In this document: in pieces, positions 1 to 6,577 of the stretch | How the letters are laid out: the number at the start of each line of letters is the position of its first letter | Numbering within the stretch: the stretch's first letter is position 1 | Assembly: GCA_010027105.1 (NCBI GenBank) | Contig: RGVT01000140.1 | Coordinates: 1 to 6,976, forward strand | Source: Planctomycetia bacterium | Lineage (GTDB): Bacteria > Planctomycetota > Planctomycetia > Pirellulales > UBA1268 | Direction of reading: 5' to 3' | Length of the DNA: 6,976 nt | Program-made: the position numbers and the translations under genes | Notes under the pieces: model-generated | Told to the model about the DNA's origin: nothing | Seen by the model: the letters and a program-made list of their open reading frames with translations, nothing else | Databases searched by the model: none

Positions 1-2066
1 GCGAGGGTCGAGGTGTCGCCCTGCTCGACGGCCGCCCCCAGGCCGGGCACGTCGCCGGCCAAGGCGAGGATCGCCAGCGGCGTGGAATTGTGGGCGAGGT
101 GGCAGATCACGGCCGGCAGCAGGCTGTGCGTGCGCACGACGAGCCAGCCGAGCACGAGCCCGACGACGAACGTCTGCGGCATCCGTTCGGGCAACAGGTG
201 AAAGAGCGCGAACGCCGCCGCCTGCACGACGACGGCCGCCCACACCCGCGCGGGTAAATGGCTGCGGCCGAGGAGCCCGGCGAGCATCCAGCCGCGGAAG
301 AGCAGCTCCTCGCACACCGCCGGCACGACGGCGACGAGCGACCACCCGAGCCACCACGGCTCGCGCGTGATCAGCTCGATGAGCCGGGCCGAGAGCCGGC
401 GGGCCTCGTCGGTCAGTCCCGCCGACCGCACCTGGAGCAGCACCGCGGCCCCGATCACGAACAGGGACGCCCCGAGGAGGGCGGCCCCGAGGATCAAGGC
501 GGCCGAGCCGGCCCCGCGGCCGGGCCAGCGCAGCGAGAAGGTCGTCCGCAGGTCGACCCGCTGCCACCAGAGCAGAAGAGCCAGCGGCCCGAGCACGGCC
601 ACCGCCTGCTGCAGCGGGATGGCGAGGCGCAGGTCGGCCGGCGCGAGGCCCTGCGAATACCAGATTCCCGCGAAGCCTGCCAGGATCGGGAGGAACGCCT
701 GCACCGGGTTCGGCCGCGAGCGCGGGGCGGGGCGATGCAGGGCCGCGCCGGCGACGTCCTGCCCCCGGAAGAGCACGTCCTCGTCGGCGAGCGCATGGGC
801 CGTCAGCTGCAGGAGCAGCCAGGTCACGAGACCCGCCGAGGCGAGCGACACCCCGAGCATCACGAGGACGGTGGCCGCCGGGGCCGGGGGTGCCGCGGCC
901 GAGCCGAGCGCGGCCTTGGTGACGGCGATCTGCCCGGCGAACGGCACGGCCGCCAGCAGCGGGCCCCCCCGCGTGCCCGGCAGGAGCACCGCGCCGGCGA
1001 CCGCGCTCACGAGCAGGATCACGGGCGTGAGCGTGTTCTGGGCCTCCTTGCCGCTCTTGGAGGCGGTCGTGACGGCCAGGCAGGTGGCGGCCGCCACCGC
1101 CGCCATGCCGGTGAATGCGACGACCGCCGCGGCGGCCGCCACCGCGAGCGGGCCGGCCGGCAGCGCGGCCGACAGGCCGGCCGGCAACGAGCGCACCGTC
1201 ACCGCCGCCGTGGCGGCGATCGACACCACGTTGGCGGCCAGCGTGGCCAGCGTGATCGCGAACACCCCCAGAAACTTGCCCAGCACCACGTCGGAGAGCC
1301 GGCAGGGGGCGATGAGCAGCGTCTCGATCGTGCCCCGCTCCTTCTCGCCGGCGATCGCGTCGATGGCCGGGTAGAAGGCGCCGGTGAGCGTGAGGACGGT
1401 GAGCAGCACGAGCACGCCGCCGGCCAGCGGCGCGAGGACGTCGTGGGCCGGCGGCGGGCCGGCCCCCTCGTCGCCGGTGAACGCGACGTCGACCGGCTCG
1501 AGCAGCGTGGCCGGCAGGCCGGCCCGGGCCACGCGGGCCCGGGCCACGTCGCGGGCGAACGAGCGCATGAACGCCTGGAACTGCTGGCGGAGCGGCTGGG
1601 ACGCGGGCCGCTTCGCCGACACCCGGGCCGCCAACCGCACGCTGCCGGTCGAGACGAGATCGGCGAGCAGGCCGCGGGGGGCGTCGATCCACAGGTCGAT
1701 CGCACCCTCGTCGAGGGCCCGCCCGGCCGCCGATTCCTCCACCTCGAGGCAGGCCACGCCGGCGGGCCAGCCGGCCCGGTCGCTCTCCGGCGTGCGCTCG
1801 AGCGTCCGGCCGACGAGCGCGGCGAGGCCCGGGGCGTCCGGCCCCGAGAGCCCGAGATGCACCGTGGCCGGCGCGGAACGGGCCTCGATCTCGTGCGTCG
1901 CCGTGCGCAGGCCGAGGGCCGTGGCGAGGGCGAGCAACGGATACATCACCATCGGGAGCAGGAGGGTGATCACGAGCGTGCGCCGGTCGCGCACGAACTC
2001 GAGCAGGTCGCGCCGGGCGATCGCCAGGGCCGCCGCGAACGACGATGGCTGGCCGTCGGGCGTCAT
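1..2066 (-). CDS. NatB-like ABC-2 permease fused to a CPBP intramembrane protease (3' end missing)
   Basis: Membrane subunit of a putative NatAB-type ABC exporter, with a C-terminal CPBP (CAAX protease/bacteriocin-processing, Abi) domain. The frame stays open from the ATG at 2066 to the left edge, 688 codons with no stop. Residues 1-28 are cytosolic, about 29-52 form a first membrane helix, and about 53-210 form an extracytoplasmic domain. The ABC-2 permease core follows, with the family motif GEKERGTIETLL at 240-251 and several hydrophobic segments to about 430. After an Arg/Pro-rich linker, more helices carry all three CPBP motifs: EELLFR at 586-591, FALFH at 619-623 and HLAHN at 656-660. 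The catalytic Glu and His residues are therefore present. The ATG overlaps the stop of the upstream ATPase gene (ATGA), with a G-rich ribosome site 7 nt upstream, which implies translational coupling. Sodium as substrate is only a family-based guess, and the protease substrate is unknown. The fused architecture is, as I recall, seen in other planctomycetes. Only the extreme C-terminus is missing. Confidence 0.9.
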   Translation of the reverse strand, partial: MTPDGQPSSFAAALAIARRDLLEFVRDRRTLVITLLLPMVMYPLLALATALGLRTATHEIEARSAPATVHLGLSGPDAPGLAALVGRTLERTPESDRAGWPAGVACLEVEESAAGRALDEGAIDLWIDAPRGLLADLVSTGSVRLAARVSAKRPASQPLRQQFQAFMRSFARDVARARVARAGLPATLLEPVDVAFTGDEGAGPPPAHDVLAPLAGGVLVLLTVLTLTGAFYPAIDAIAGEKERGTIETLLIAPCRLSDVVLGKFLGVFAITLATLAANVVSIAATAAVTVRSLPAGLSAALPAGPLAVAAAAAVVAFTGMAAVAAATCLAVTTASKSGKEAQNTLTPVILLVSAVAGAVLLPGTRGGPLLAAVPFAGQIAVTKAALGSAAAPPAPAATVLVMLGVSLASAGLVTWLLLQLTAHALADEDVLFRGQDVAGAALHRPAPRSRPNPVQAFLPILAGFAGIWYSQGLAPADLRLAIPLQQAVAVLGPLALLLWWQRVDLRTTFSLRWPGRGAGSAALILGAALLGASLFVIGAAVLLQVRSAGLTDEARRLSARLIELITREPWWLGWSLVAVVPAVCEELLFRGWMLAGLLGRSHLPARVWAAVVVQAAAFALFHLLPERMPQTFVVGLVLGWLVVRTHSLLPAVICHLAHNSTPLAILALAGDVPGLGAAVEQGDTSTL

Positions 2067-2845
2067 CGGGCCGCCCCCCGGACCGCCGCGGGCGGATCGA
2101 TCGCGGCGAAGAACGCGTCTTCCAGCTCCCCGGTGCGGCCCGGCAGCCACTCGGCCACGAGCGCGTCGCGGGTGCCCGAGGCCACCACGGCCCCGCCGTG
2201 GATGACGACGAACCGGTCGCACCGGGTTTCGATCTCGTGGAGCCGGTGCGTGGAGAGCAGGATGGCGTGCCCCTCGGCCCGCAGCCGGGAGAGCAGCACG
2301 AGCAGGTCGCGGGCGCCGACCACGTCGAGGGCGTTCGTCGGCTCGTCGAGCACCAGCGCCGGCGGATCGTGCACGAGCGCCCGCCCCAGCGACACCCGCT
2401 GCCGCTGCCCCGAGGAGAGCCGGCCCGCAGGCCGGTCGGCGCACGCGGCGAGATCGAGCTCGTCGATGAGGCCTGCCACGCGGTGTGGCAGCTCGGCCGA
2501 CGGGATGCCGTGGAGCAGGCCGAACGACGTGAGGATCTCCCGCGGCGAGAGCCGGTCGGGGACGCCCGTCGTGGCCGACACGTAGCCGAGCCGGCGGCGC
2601 ACGCCGACCGGGTCGTGGCCGACGTCGCAGCCGGCCACCCGCGCCGTCCCCGCGGTGGGCCGCAGAAGCGTGGCGAGCATGCGGAGCGTCGTCGTCTTGC
2701 CGGCACCGTTGGCGCCGAGCAGGCCCACCATCTCCCCCGCGTGCACGGCGAACGACACGCCGTTCACCGCCCGGACGACGCTGCCGTCGCCGGCGTGGTA
2801 GTGCTTGACCAGCCCGGCGACCTCGATCGCGGGATCCTCGGGCAC
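2063..2845 (-). CDS. NatA-like ABC transporter ATP-binding protein
   Basis: Cytosolic ATPase subunit, 260 aa, that should power the permease encoded directly downstream. Walker A is GANGAGKT at residues 44-51, the signature is LSSGQ at 143-147, Walker B is LVLDEP at 164-169, the D-loop region is NALD at 171-174, and the switch histidine is H200 in LSTH. All nucleotide-binding elements look intact. Around residues 86-104 the usual Q-loop 'YVPQ' is replaced by a sequence reading LGYVSATTGVPDRLSPRE, which resembles the NatA (sodium export) and drug-exporter branch, not importers. The start is GTG at 2845, one base after the frr stop codon. It is supported by GGAG at 2853-2856, seven bases upstream and inside the end of frr. 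The stop overlaps the permease start by 4 nt. NatA-type assignment rests on motif resemblance plus the neighbouring NatB-like gene. The transported substrate is not shown by the sequence. Confidence 0.93.
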   Translation of the reverse strand: MPEDPAIEVAGLVKHYHAGDGSVVRAVNGVSFAVHAGEMVGLLGANGAGKTTTLRMLATLLRPTAGTARVAGCDVGHDPVGVRRRLGYVSATTGVPDRLSPREILTSFGLLHGIPSAELPHRVAGLIDELDLAACADRPAGRLSSGQRQRVSLGRALVHDPPALVLDEPTNALDVVGARDLLVLLSRLRAEGHAILLSTHRLHEIETRCDRFVVIHGGAVVASGTRDALVAEWLPGRTGELEDAFFAAIDPPAAVRGAAR

Positions 2846-2846
2846 G

Positions 2847-3407
2847 CTACTGCTCCATGACCTCGGCTTCCTTCGCCTTGGCGAGGTCGCCCACCTTGGC
2901 CTCGTAGTTCTTGGTGAGGTCCTGCACCTTCTCGTGCGTCAGGTCGCGCTCGTCCTCGGTGAGCGTGCCGTCTTCCTTCTCGGTGTCGGCGGCCTTGTTG
3001 CCGTCGCGGCGCACGTTGCGGATGGCCACGCGGGCCTCCTCGGCGAGTTCCTTGATCCGGGCGGTCATCTTCTTGCGGACGTCGGTGGAGAGGGCGGGGA
3101 TCGTGATCCGGATGAGCCGCCCGTCGCTCTGCGGGTTGAGCCCCAGGTCGGCCGCCTGGATCGCCTTCTCGATGTCCTTGATCGTGCCCGGGTCGAACGG
3201 CCGCACCACGATCTGGTTGGGCTCGGGGGCGCCGACGCTGGCCAGCGCCTTGATCGGCGTGGGCGAGCCGTAGACCTCGACTTTCAGCGAATCGACGAGG
3301 CCGGGGTTGGCCCGGCCGGTGCGGATGCCGGTGAGCGCGTGGCGGAACACCTCGACCGCCTTTTCCATGCGTTCCTCGGCGTCGAGCAGGATGTCGTCGG
3401 CGGGCAT
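2847..3407 (-). CDS. frr: Ribosome recycling factor
   Basis: RRF works in the cytosol with EF-G to split the post-termination ribosome after a stop codon. The 186-aa product has the usual family length. It shows the conserved domain I segment GIRTGRANP at residues 27-35. The domain II beta region includes VEVYGSPTPIKALASV and the segment PFDPGTIKDIEKAI. The domain I helix return carries AIRNVRRDGNK, TLTEDERD and a C-terminal KEAEVMEQ tail. The ATG at 3407 has GGAG at 3415-3418 with 7-nt spacing. The gene is followed after one base by the ABC ATPase, so it probably heads a three-gene unit. In many bacteria frr directly follows pyrH. Here pyrH lies about 3.2 kb upstream on the same strand, with two unrelated genes between. 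No missing residues or frame problems are visible. Confidence 0.98.
   Translation of the reverse strand: MPADDILLDAEERMEKAVEVFRHALTGIRTGRANPGLVDSLKVEVYGSPTPIKALASVGAPEPNQIVVRPFDPGTIKDIEKAIQAADLGLNPQSDGRLIRITIPALSTDVRKKMTARIKELAEEARVAIRNVRRDGNKAADTEKEDGTLTEDERDLTHEKVQDLTKNYEAKVGDLAKAKEAEVMEQ
2853..2856 (-). promoter_or_regulatory. Ribosome binding site for the GTG start of the ABC ATPase
   Basis: The minus strand reads GGAG seven bases before the GTG at 2845. The site lies within the last codons of frr (Met-Glu-Gln-stop), so ribosomes finishing frr are delivered to the next start. It decides the GTG start, since no ATG lies in a suitable position. Confidence 0.6.
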
Positions 3408-3445
3408 CGCGGGGCTCCGGGGTGGGGGTCGGTGGCGACGGGCGG

Positions 3446-3475
3446 ATTGTCGCAGGAGCGGCCCTGCAGCGGCAA
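3446..3475 (-). promoter_or_regulatory. Possible promoter for frr and the ABC genes
   Basis: In the 82-nt gap between the permease stop and frr, the minus strand reads TTGCCG (3475-3470), an 18-nt spacer, then GACAAT (3451-3446). Each hexamer matches 4 of 6 sigma-70 consensus bases. Its position, about 40 nt before the frr ATG, is suitable. The match is weak and chance occurrence is possible. A 5-bp inverted repeat (GCAGG/CCTGC, 3452-3467) lies in the spacer. Confidence 0.3.
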
Positions 3476-3489
3476 GCGGCGTCAGCGGG

Positions 3490-5411
3490 TCATCCCACGA
3501 TCACGGTCGGCCGCCTGGCGGGGTCGGTGATCGCCTTGTCGAGCAGGTCGACGACGCGGTTGGGGATGTCGCCCTGCCCGAAGAGCACGTAGTCGAGCGC
3601 GAGCTTCAGGCTGCCCCCCTTGCTCCAGCCAAAGATGATGTCGAGCGGGGCGCCCCCCTTGGTCATCTCCATCGCCACCTGGGCGATCGTGTGCGAGACC
3701 GACACCACGTCCCGGGCCACGATCACGAACCGCGTGCCCTCCTGGCGGGCCGAGATGATCGGCGCGTTTTGAAACTCGCTCACGTCGCCGTAGTGCACCT
3801 CGAGGAACACGATCGGCACGTTCTCCGGAATCCGGTGCTTGCGGCGGATCTCCGCCTCCTTGTCGGCGAGCGACCGGCTGCCGGGGCGGTGCGGCACGAG
3901 CACGCGAAAGGCCCCCTCGACGAGGATGTCGGTCCAGAGCATCCTCTCGGCGTCGTCGGCGAAGCGGAACGCGACGAGAACGAGATCGCCATCACCGTGG
4001 CGATGAAGATCGACGCGATGATGATGCCGTCGGGCCGCTCCATGATGTTCGCGATCGTGGTGTAGACGAACACCAGCGTGATCAGGCCGAAGCCGAGCCG
4101 CTGGGCCTGGAGGGCCGGGCCGTGATGGGGCTCGGGCCTGCGCCGCAGCTCGTGCACGAACGACGCCACGCAGGCGCTCGTCATGAGCACGAGCACACCG
4201 GTGGCGTAGGCGCCGCCCTGGGCGGAGACGTCGGCCCGGAAGGCGAGCGTGACGAGGAGGTTGATCACCGTGAACGCGATCACGAGCGGCCGATACGCGC
4301 CGGCCCACTCGGGCGCCATGCCGTAGCGCGGCAGGTATCGCGGCACCATGTTGAGCAAGCCACCCATCGCGGAGGCGCCGGCGAACCACAGGATCAGGAT
4401 CGTGCTCAGGTCGTAGAGCGTGCCGAACACGCGGCCGAACAGCGGGCAGACCGGGTGCGGGCTCTCGCCGTGGGCGAGGTAGGCGAGCGCGCGGTCCATC
4501 GCCTTCCCCTTCACCGGCTCGAGCCTGAGTTCCTCGGCCGGGATCAGCGTGTCGGTGCCGGTGATGAGCGACGAGCCCACCAGAAAGAACGACATGATGA
4601 CGGCGGCGACGAGGAGCAGCCGGCGGGTGTTGGCGATCCGGGCGGCGGCGTCGTCGGGGTCGGCGTCGGTGCCCTTCACGAGATGGATGTGGAGCACGCC
4701 GGTCTCGAATCCGGAGAGCCCGAGCGCCAGTTTCGGGAAGACGAGCACGGCGATCCCCATCGCCACCCACGGGCCGGTGCCCGAGAGCGGCGCGTGCTCG
4801 AGGTGGTAACGGCCCGCATGGATCTCGCCGAGCCAATGGGGCACGAGCGTCGGGTGGCCGAGCAGGTAGACGAGCCCGGCGACCACCACGATGAAGGAGA
4901 GCCCGAGGAAGGTGGTGACGAGCACCGTCGCCAGCCCCACCACCTCGCCGTAGCCCTTCAAGAACATCGCCCCGAGCAGCACGAGCAGGAACATCGTCGT
5001 GCCCATCTGCCCCTGGAGCCAGGCGGGCACGTGCTCTTCGTAGATCGGGTTCGAGATCAGGTGGGCCGCGGCGTCGGCCGCCGAGAGCGTCTTCGTGATC
5101 ACGAAGTCGGTGGCGGCGAAGCCGATCAGGACGAGCACCACGAGTTTCGCCCCCCAGCCGCGGAACATCCGCTCGATCATGCCGATCGAGCCCACGCCGT
5201 CGGGCGTCTCGCCGGCCACGTGCCGGTAGATCGGCAGGGCCCCGAAGAGCGTCACGAGCACGAGCACGAGCGTGGCCAAGGGGGCCAGCGTGCCCGCCCC
5301 CTCGAACGCGATCGACGGCTGGTAGCCGAGCGTGCTGAAGTAGTCGACGCCGCACAGGCACATGATCAGCGGCCACGCGTAGTGGCGGTGATCATGGGAC
5401 GACTGGGTCAC
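3490..5411 (-). CDS. APC-superfamily amino acid permease, reading frame broken once
   Basis: Probable amino acid/polyamine-type (APC superfamily) secondary transporter of the inner membrane, about 640 codons. The first frame runs from the GTG at 5411 to about 3970. It encodes about 12 hydrophobic segments, beginning with HYAWPLIMCLCGVDYFSTLG near residue 11 and continuing through GFAATDFVITKTLSAADA and FPKLALGLSGFETGV. The last helix reads IIIASIFIATVMAIS. The rest continues in the neighbouring frame as a soluble C-terminal domain of about 160 residues, with VLVPHRPGSRSLADKEAEIR, VPIVFLEVHYGD and LDYVLFGQGDIPNRVV, ending in VIVG-stop. The two halves join without leaving any obvious unrelated sequence, so this looks like one gene with an indel near 3966-3985. 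The GTG start is favoured because AGGAG lies 6 nt upstream and the protein begins just before the first helix. A longer ATG-started frame at 5552 would run through the DUF1559 gene. Substrate is unknown. The gene could be a real pseudogene or an assembly error. Confidence 0.85.
3964..3988 (-). other. Apparent frameshift in the permease gene
   Basis: Upstream of this point the membrane-protein frame is coherent, with G/C at nearly all third codon positions up to the residues AISFSSR. Downstream, the same frame turns into Ser/Arg/Thr-rich nonsense and stops at 3780. The frame one base earlier becomes coherent from about FRFADDAERML onward, and its third positions become uniformly G/C there. No ATG, GTG or TTG in the second frame lies close before the switch. 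The change corresponds to one missing base (or 3n+1 missing) relative to an intact gene. No X XXY YYZ slippery heptamer is visible. Confidence 0.75.
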
Positions 5412-5417
5412 GTGCGG

Positions 5418-5422
5418 CTCCT
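5418..5422 (-). promoter_or_regulatory. Ribosome binding site for the GTG start of the permease
   Basis: The minus strand reads AGGAG six bases before the GTG at 5411. It is the strongest Shine-Dalgarno match near the gene and fixes the start ahead of the first membrane helix. It also rules out an extended start overlapping the upstream gene. Confidence 0.65.
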
Positions 5423-5428
5423 GGAGAC

Positions 5429-5457
5429 GACACCATGCCGCGGAAAGGCACGGTGTC
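5429..5457 (-). terminator. Strong hairpin between the DUF1559 and permease genes (terminator-like)
   Basis: Immediately after the DUF1559 stop codon the minus strand reads GACACC-G-TGCC, a 7-nt loop TTTCCGC, then GGCA-T-GGTGTC. This gives an 11-bp stem with a single G-U pair. It ends 6 nt before the permease ribosome site. No run of T follows, so it is not a canonical intrinsic terminator. It may instead attenuate read-through, stabilise the upstream mRNA end, or influence access to the permease start. The stem is directly visible and the role is inferred. Confidence 0.5.
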
Positions 5458-6456
5458 TCACGATCCACCGCTCGGGTCGTCGGGCGGCCGCGTCGGGTCG
5501 TTGCCGTCGGCGATCGTGCAGTACCACCGCAGGACATCGGCGTCGGTTTCATTGGCGATCGCCTCGATGTGGCCGTCGAGGAACACGAAATTCGTGATGC
5601 CCGGATGGAGGCCGCCGAACGTGCGGCCGCTGGTGTCGTCGGGGCCCGAGGCGAGGCCTTGGACCGTGTCGCGGAACTGGGTCGACGGGGTGTCGGCCGC
5701 GAAGAAGGCCGTGTCTCCCTGGTAGTAGCCGACCATGTCCGGAGGCCAGGACGGGTCGGCCGGCGGGATGTGCCGCTCGCCGATCGCGAACGTCTTGCTC
5801 AGGCCGTCGGTGACCTGCCCCGCCCTGATCCGCGAGAACGTGTGGATCGGCCCCGCGTACATGAAGGCGTTGCGGGGATCGGCGGCGATGCCGGGGTCGC
5901 TGTCGTCGGTCGAGGCATACGTGTAGGAGGCGCCGGCGTTGGCGGCGTAGTCGCCCCCCGCCGCCACACCGATGCCGCCGCTGGGCGGGCTGGCGTTGTT
6001 GTTGTCGAAGTTGCGGTCGGCCGCGGGAGCCCGCCGGGTCGGGCAGGAGTAGGCGGCGATCGGCGTCCGCATCGCCCGGGCGTTGGCCGGATCGTACACC
6101 GGCACGCTGGGGACGTAGGCGTCGAAGATCGGCTGTTGCTCCATGAACGGCAGCAGGCGAAACGCCCACGAATAGGCCGCGCGGAGCCGGGGCGGAGCCC
6201 CCTCGGGCGTGCCTCCCTGGCTGCGGGTGTCGCGGCCCTTGGGAAGCACCTTGCGCACCCCCTCGTGGTTGACGACGGCCAGGCCGATCTGCTTGAGGTT
6301 GTTCGTGCAACTGCTGCGCCGAGCCGACTCACGGGCCGCCTGGATGGCGGGCAGCAGGAGGCCGACGAGCACTCCGATGATGGCGATCACCACGAGCAGT
6401 TCGACGAGGGTGAAGCCCGCTCGCGCCGACGTCGCGGAGGTGGATGTTGCTCGCAT
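5458..6456 (-). CDS. DUF1559 domain protein with type IV pilin-like N-terminus
   Basis: Member of the DUF1559 (SBP_bac_10-like) family, pseudopilin-like surface or secreted proteins greatly expanded in planctomycetes. Specific function is unknown. The 332-aa product starts MRATSTSATSARAG, then carries the prepilin motif GFTLVE at residues 14-19. Cleavage would be after G14, with the usual Glu at +5 of the mature protein. One hydrophobic helix follows (about 20-36), then the family segment AIQAARESARRSSCTNNLKQ. The globular domain ends with the H-X9-DG motif, H284 to D294-G295, and a Pro/Asp-rich tail. Length is typical. The ATG at 6456 is chosen over an upstream start at 6681 because the prepilin leader must be short and the longer version overlaps pyrH. 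A GAGG lies 9 nt before it. A sigma-70-like promoter sits upstream and a hairpin follows the stop, so it could be a one-gene transcript or lead into the permease gene. Confidence 0.95.
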   Translation of the reverse strand: MRATSTSATSARAGFTLVELLVVIAIIGVLVGLLLPAIQAARESARRSSCTNNLKQIGLAVVNHEGVRKVLPKGRDTRSQGGTPEGAPPRLRAAYSWAFRLLPFMEQQPIFDAYVPSVPVYDPANARAMRTPIAAYSCPTRRAPAADRNFDNNNASPPSGGIGVAAGGDYAANAGASYTYASTDDSDPGIAADPRNAFMYAGPIHTFSRIRAGQVTDGLSKTFAIGERHIPPADPSWPPDMVGYYQGDTAFFAADTPSTQFRDTVQGLASGPDDTSGRTFGGLHPGITNFVFLDGHIEAIANETDADVLRWYCTIADGNDPTRPPDDPSGGS

Positions 6457-6507
6457 GGGGGTGTGCCCTCGGGAAGGAAGGACCGGGCAGGACGCGCAAC
6501 GGCCTGA

Positions 6508-6536
6508 ATTTTCCGCCCGAACTCCGCCCGCGTCAA
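6508..6536 (-). promoter_or_regulatory. Putative sigma-70 promoter for the DUF1559 gene
   Basis: The minus strand reads TTGACG (6536-6531), a 17-nt spacer, then GAAAAT (6513-6508). The -35 matches 5 of 6 and the -10 matches 4 of 6 consensus bases, with ideal spacing. The start of transcription would fall near 6501, leaving a leader of about 45 nt before the ATG at 6456. The AT-containing patch stands out in the otherwise very GC-rich 121-nt gap after pyrH. Confidence 0.5.
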
Positions 6537-6577
6537 GGGAATCGATGCCGGGCGTTTTTACGGGAGACGGCGGGCTT

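Noticed and set aside
258..2585. A 775-codon plus-strand open frame opposite the ABC genes.
   Set aside because: Its product is a low-complexity run of Arg, Gly, Glu, Ala and His with no domain. It lies antisense to genes with clear family motifs and is the expected by-product of high third-position GC.
3452..3467. Inverted repeat GCAGG/CCTGC between the permease and frr as a terminator.
   Set aside because: The stem is only 5 bp with no following T-run, so it is not distinguishable from chance in such GC-rich DNA.
3490..3975. The permease C-terminal part as an independent downstream gene.
   Set aside because: There is no start codon with a ribosome site near the frame switch, and the sequence continues the family's C-terminal domain directly after the last helix.
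5412..5552. N-terminal extension of the permease to an ATG at 5552.
   Set aside because: It would overlap the DUF1559 coding end, reads as Arg/Thr-rich nonsense, and ignores the good ribosome site before the GTG at 5411.
4122..5597. A 491-codon plus-strand open frame opposite the permease.
   Set aside because: It is rich in His, Glu, Arg and Gly, has no recognisable motif, and crosses the permease start and the DUF1559 end. It is an antisense shadow.
6515..6560. Plus-strand inverted GCCCG/CGGGC followed by five T residues near 6555, as a terminator.
   Set aside because: The arms are separated by a long loop, no plus-strand gene precedes it, and on the coding strand the run is A, not T.
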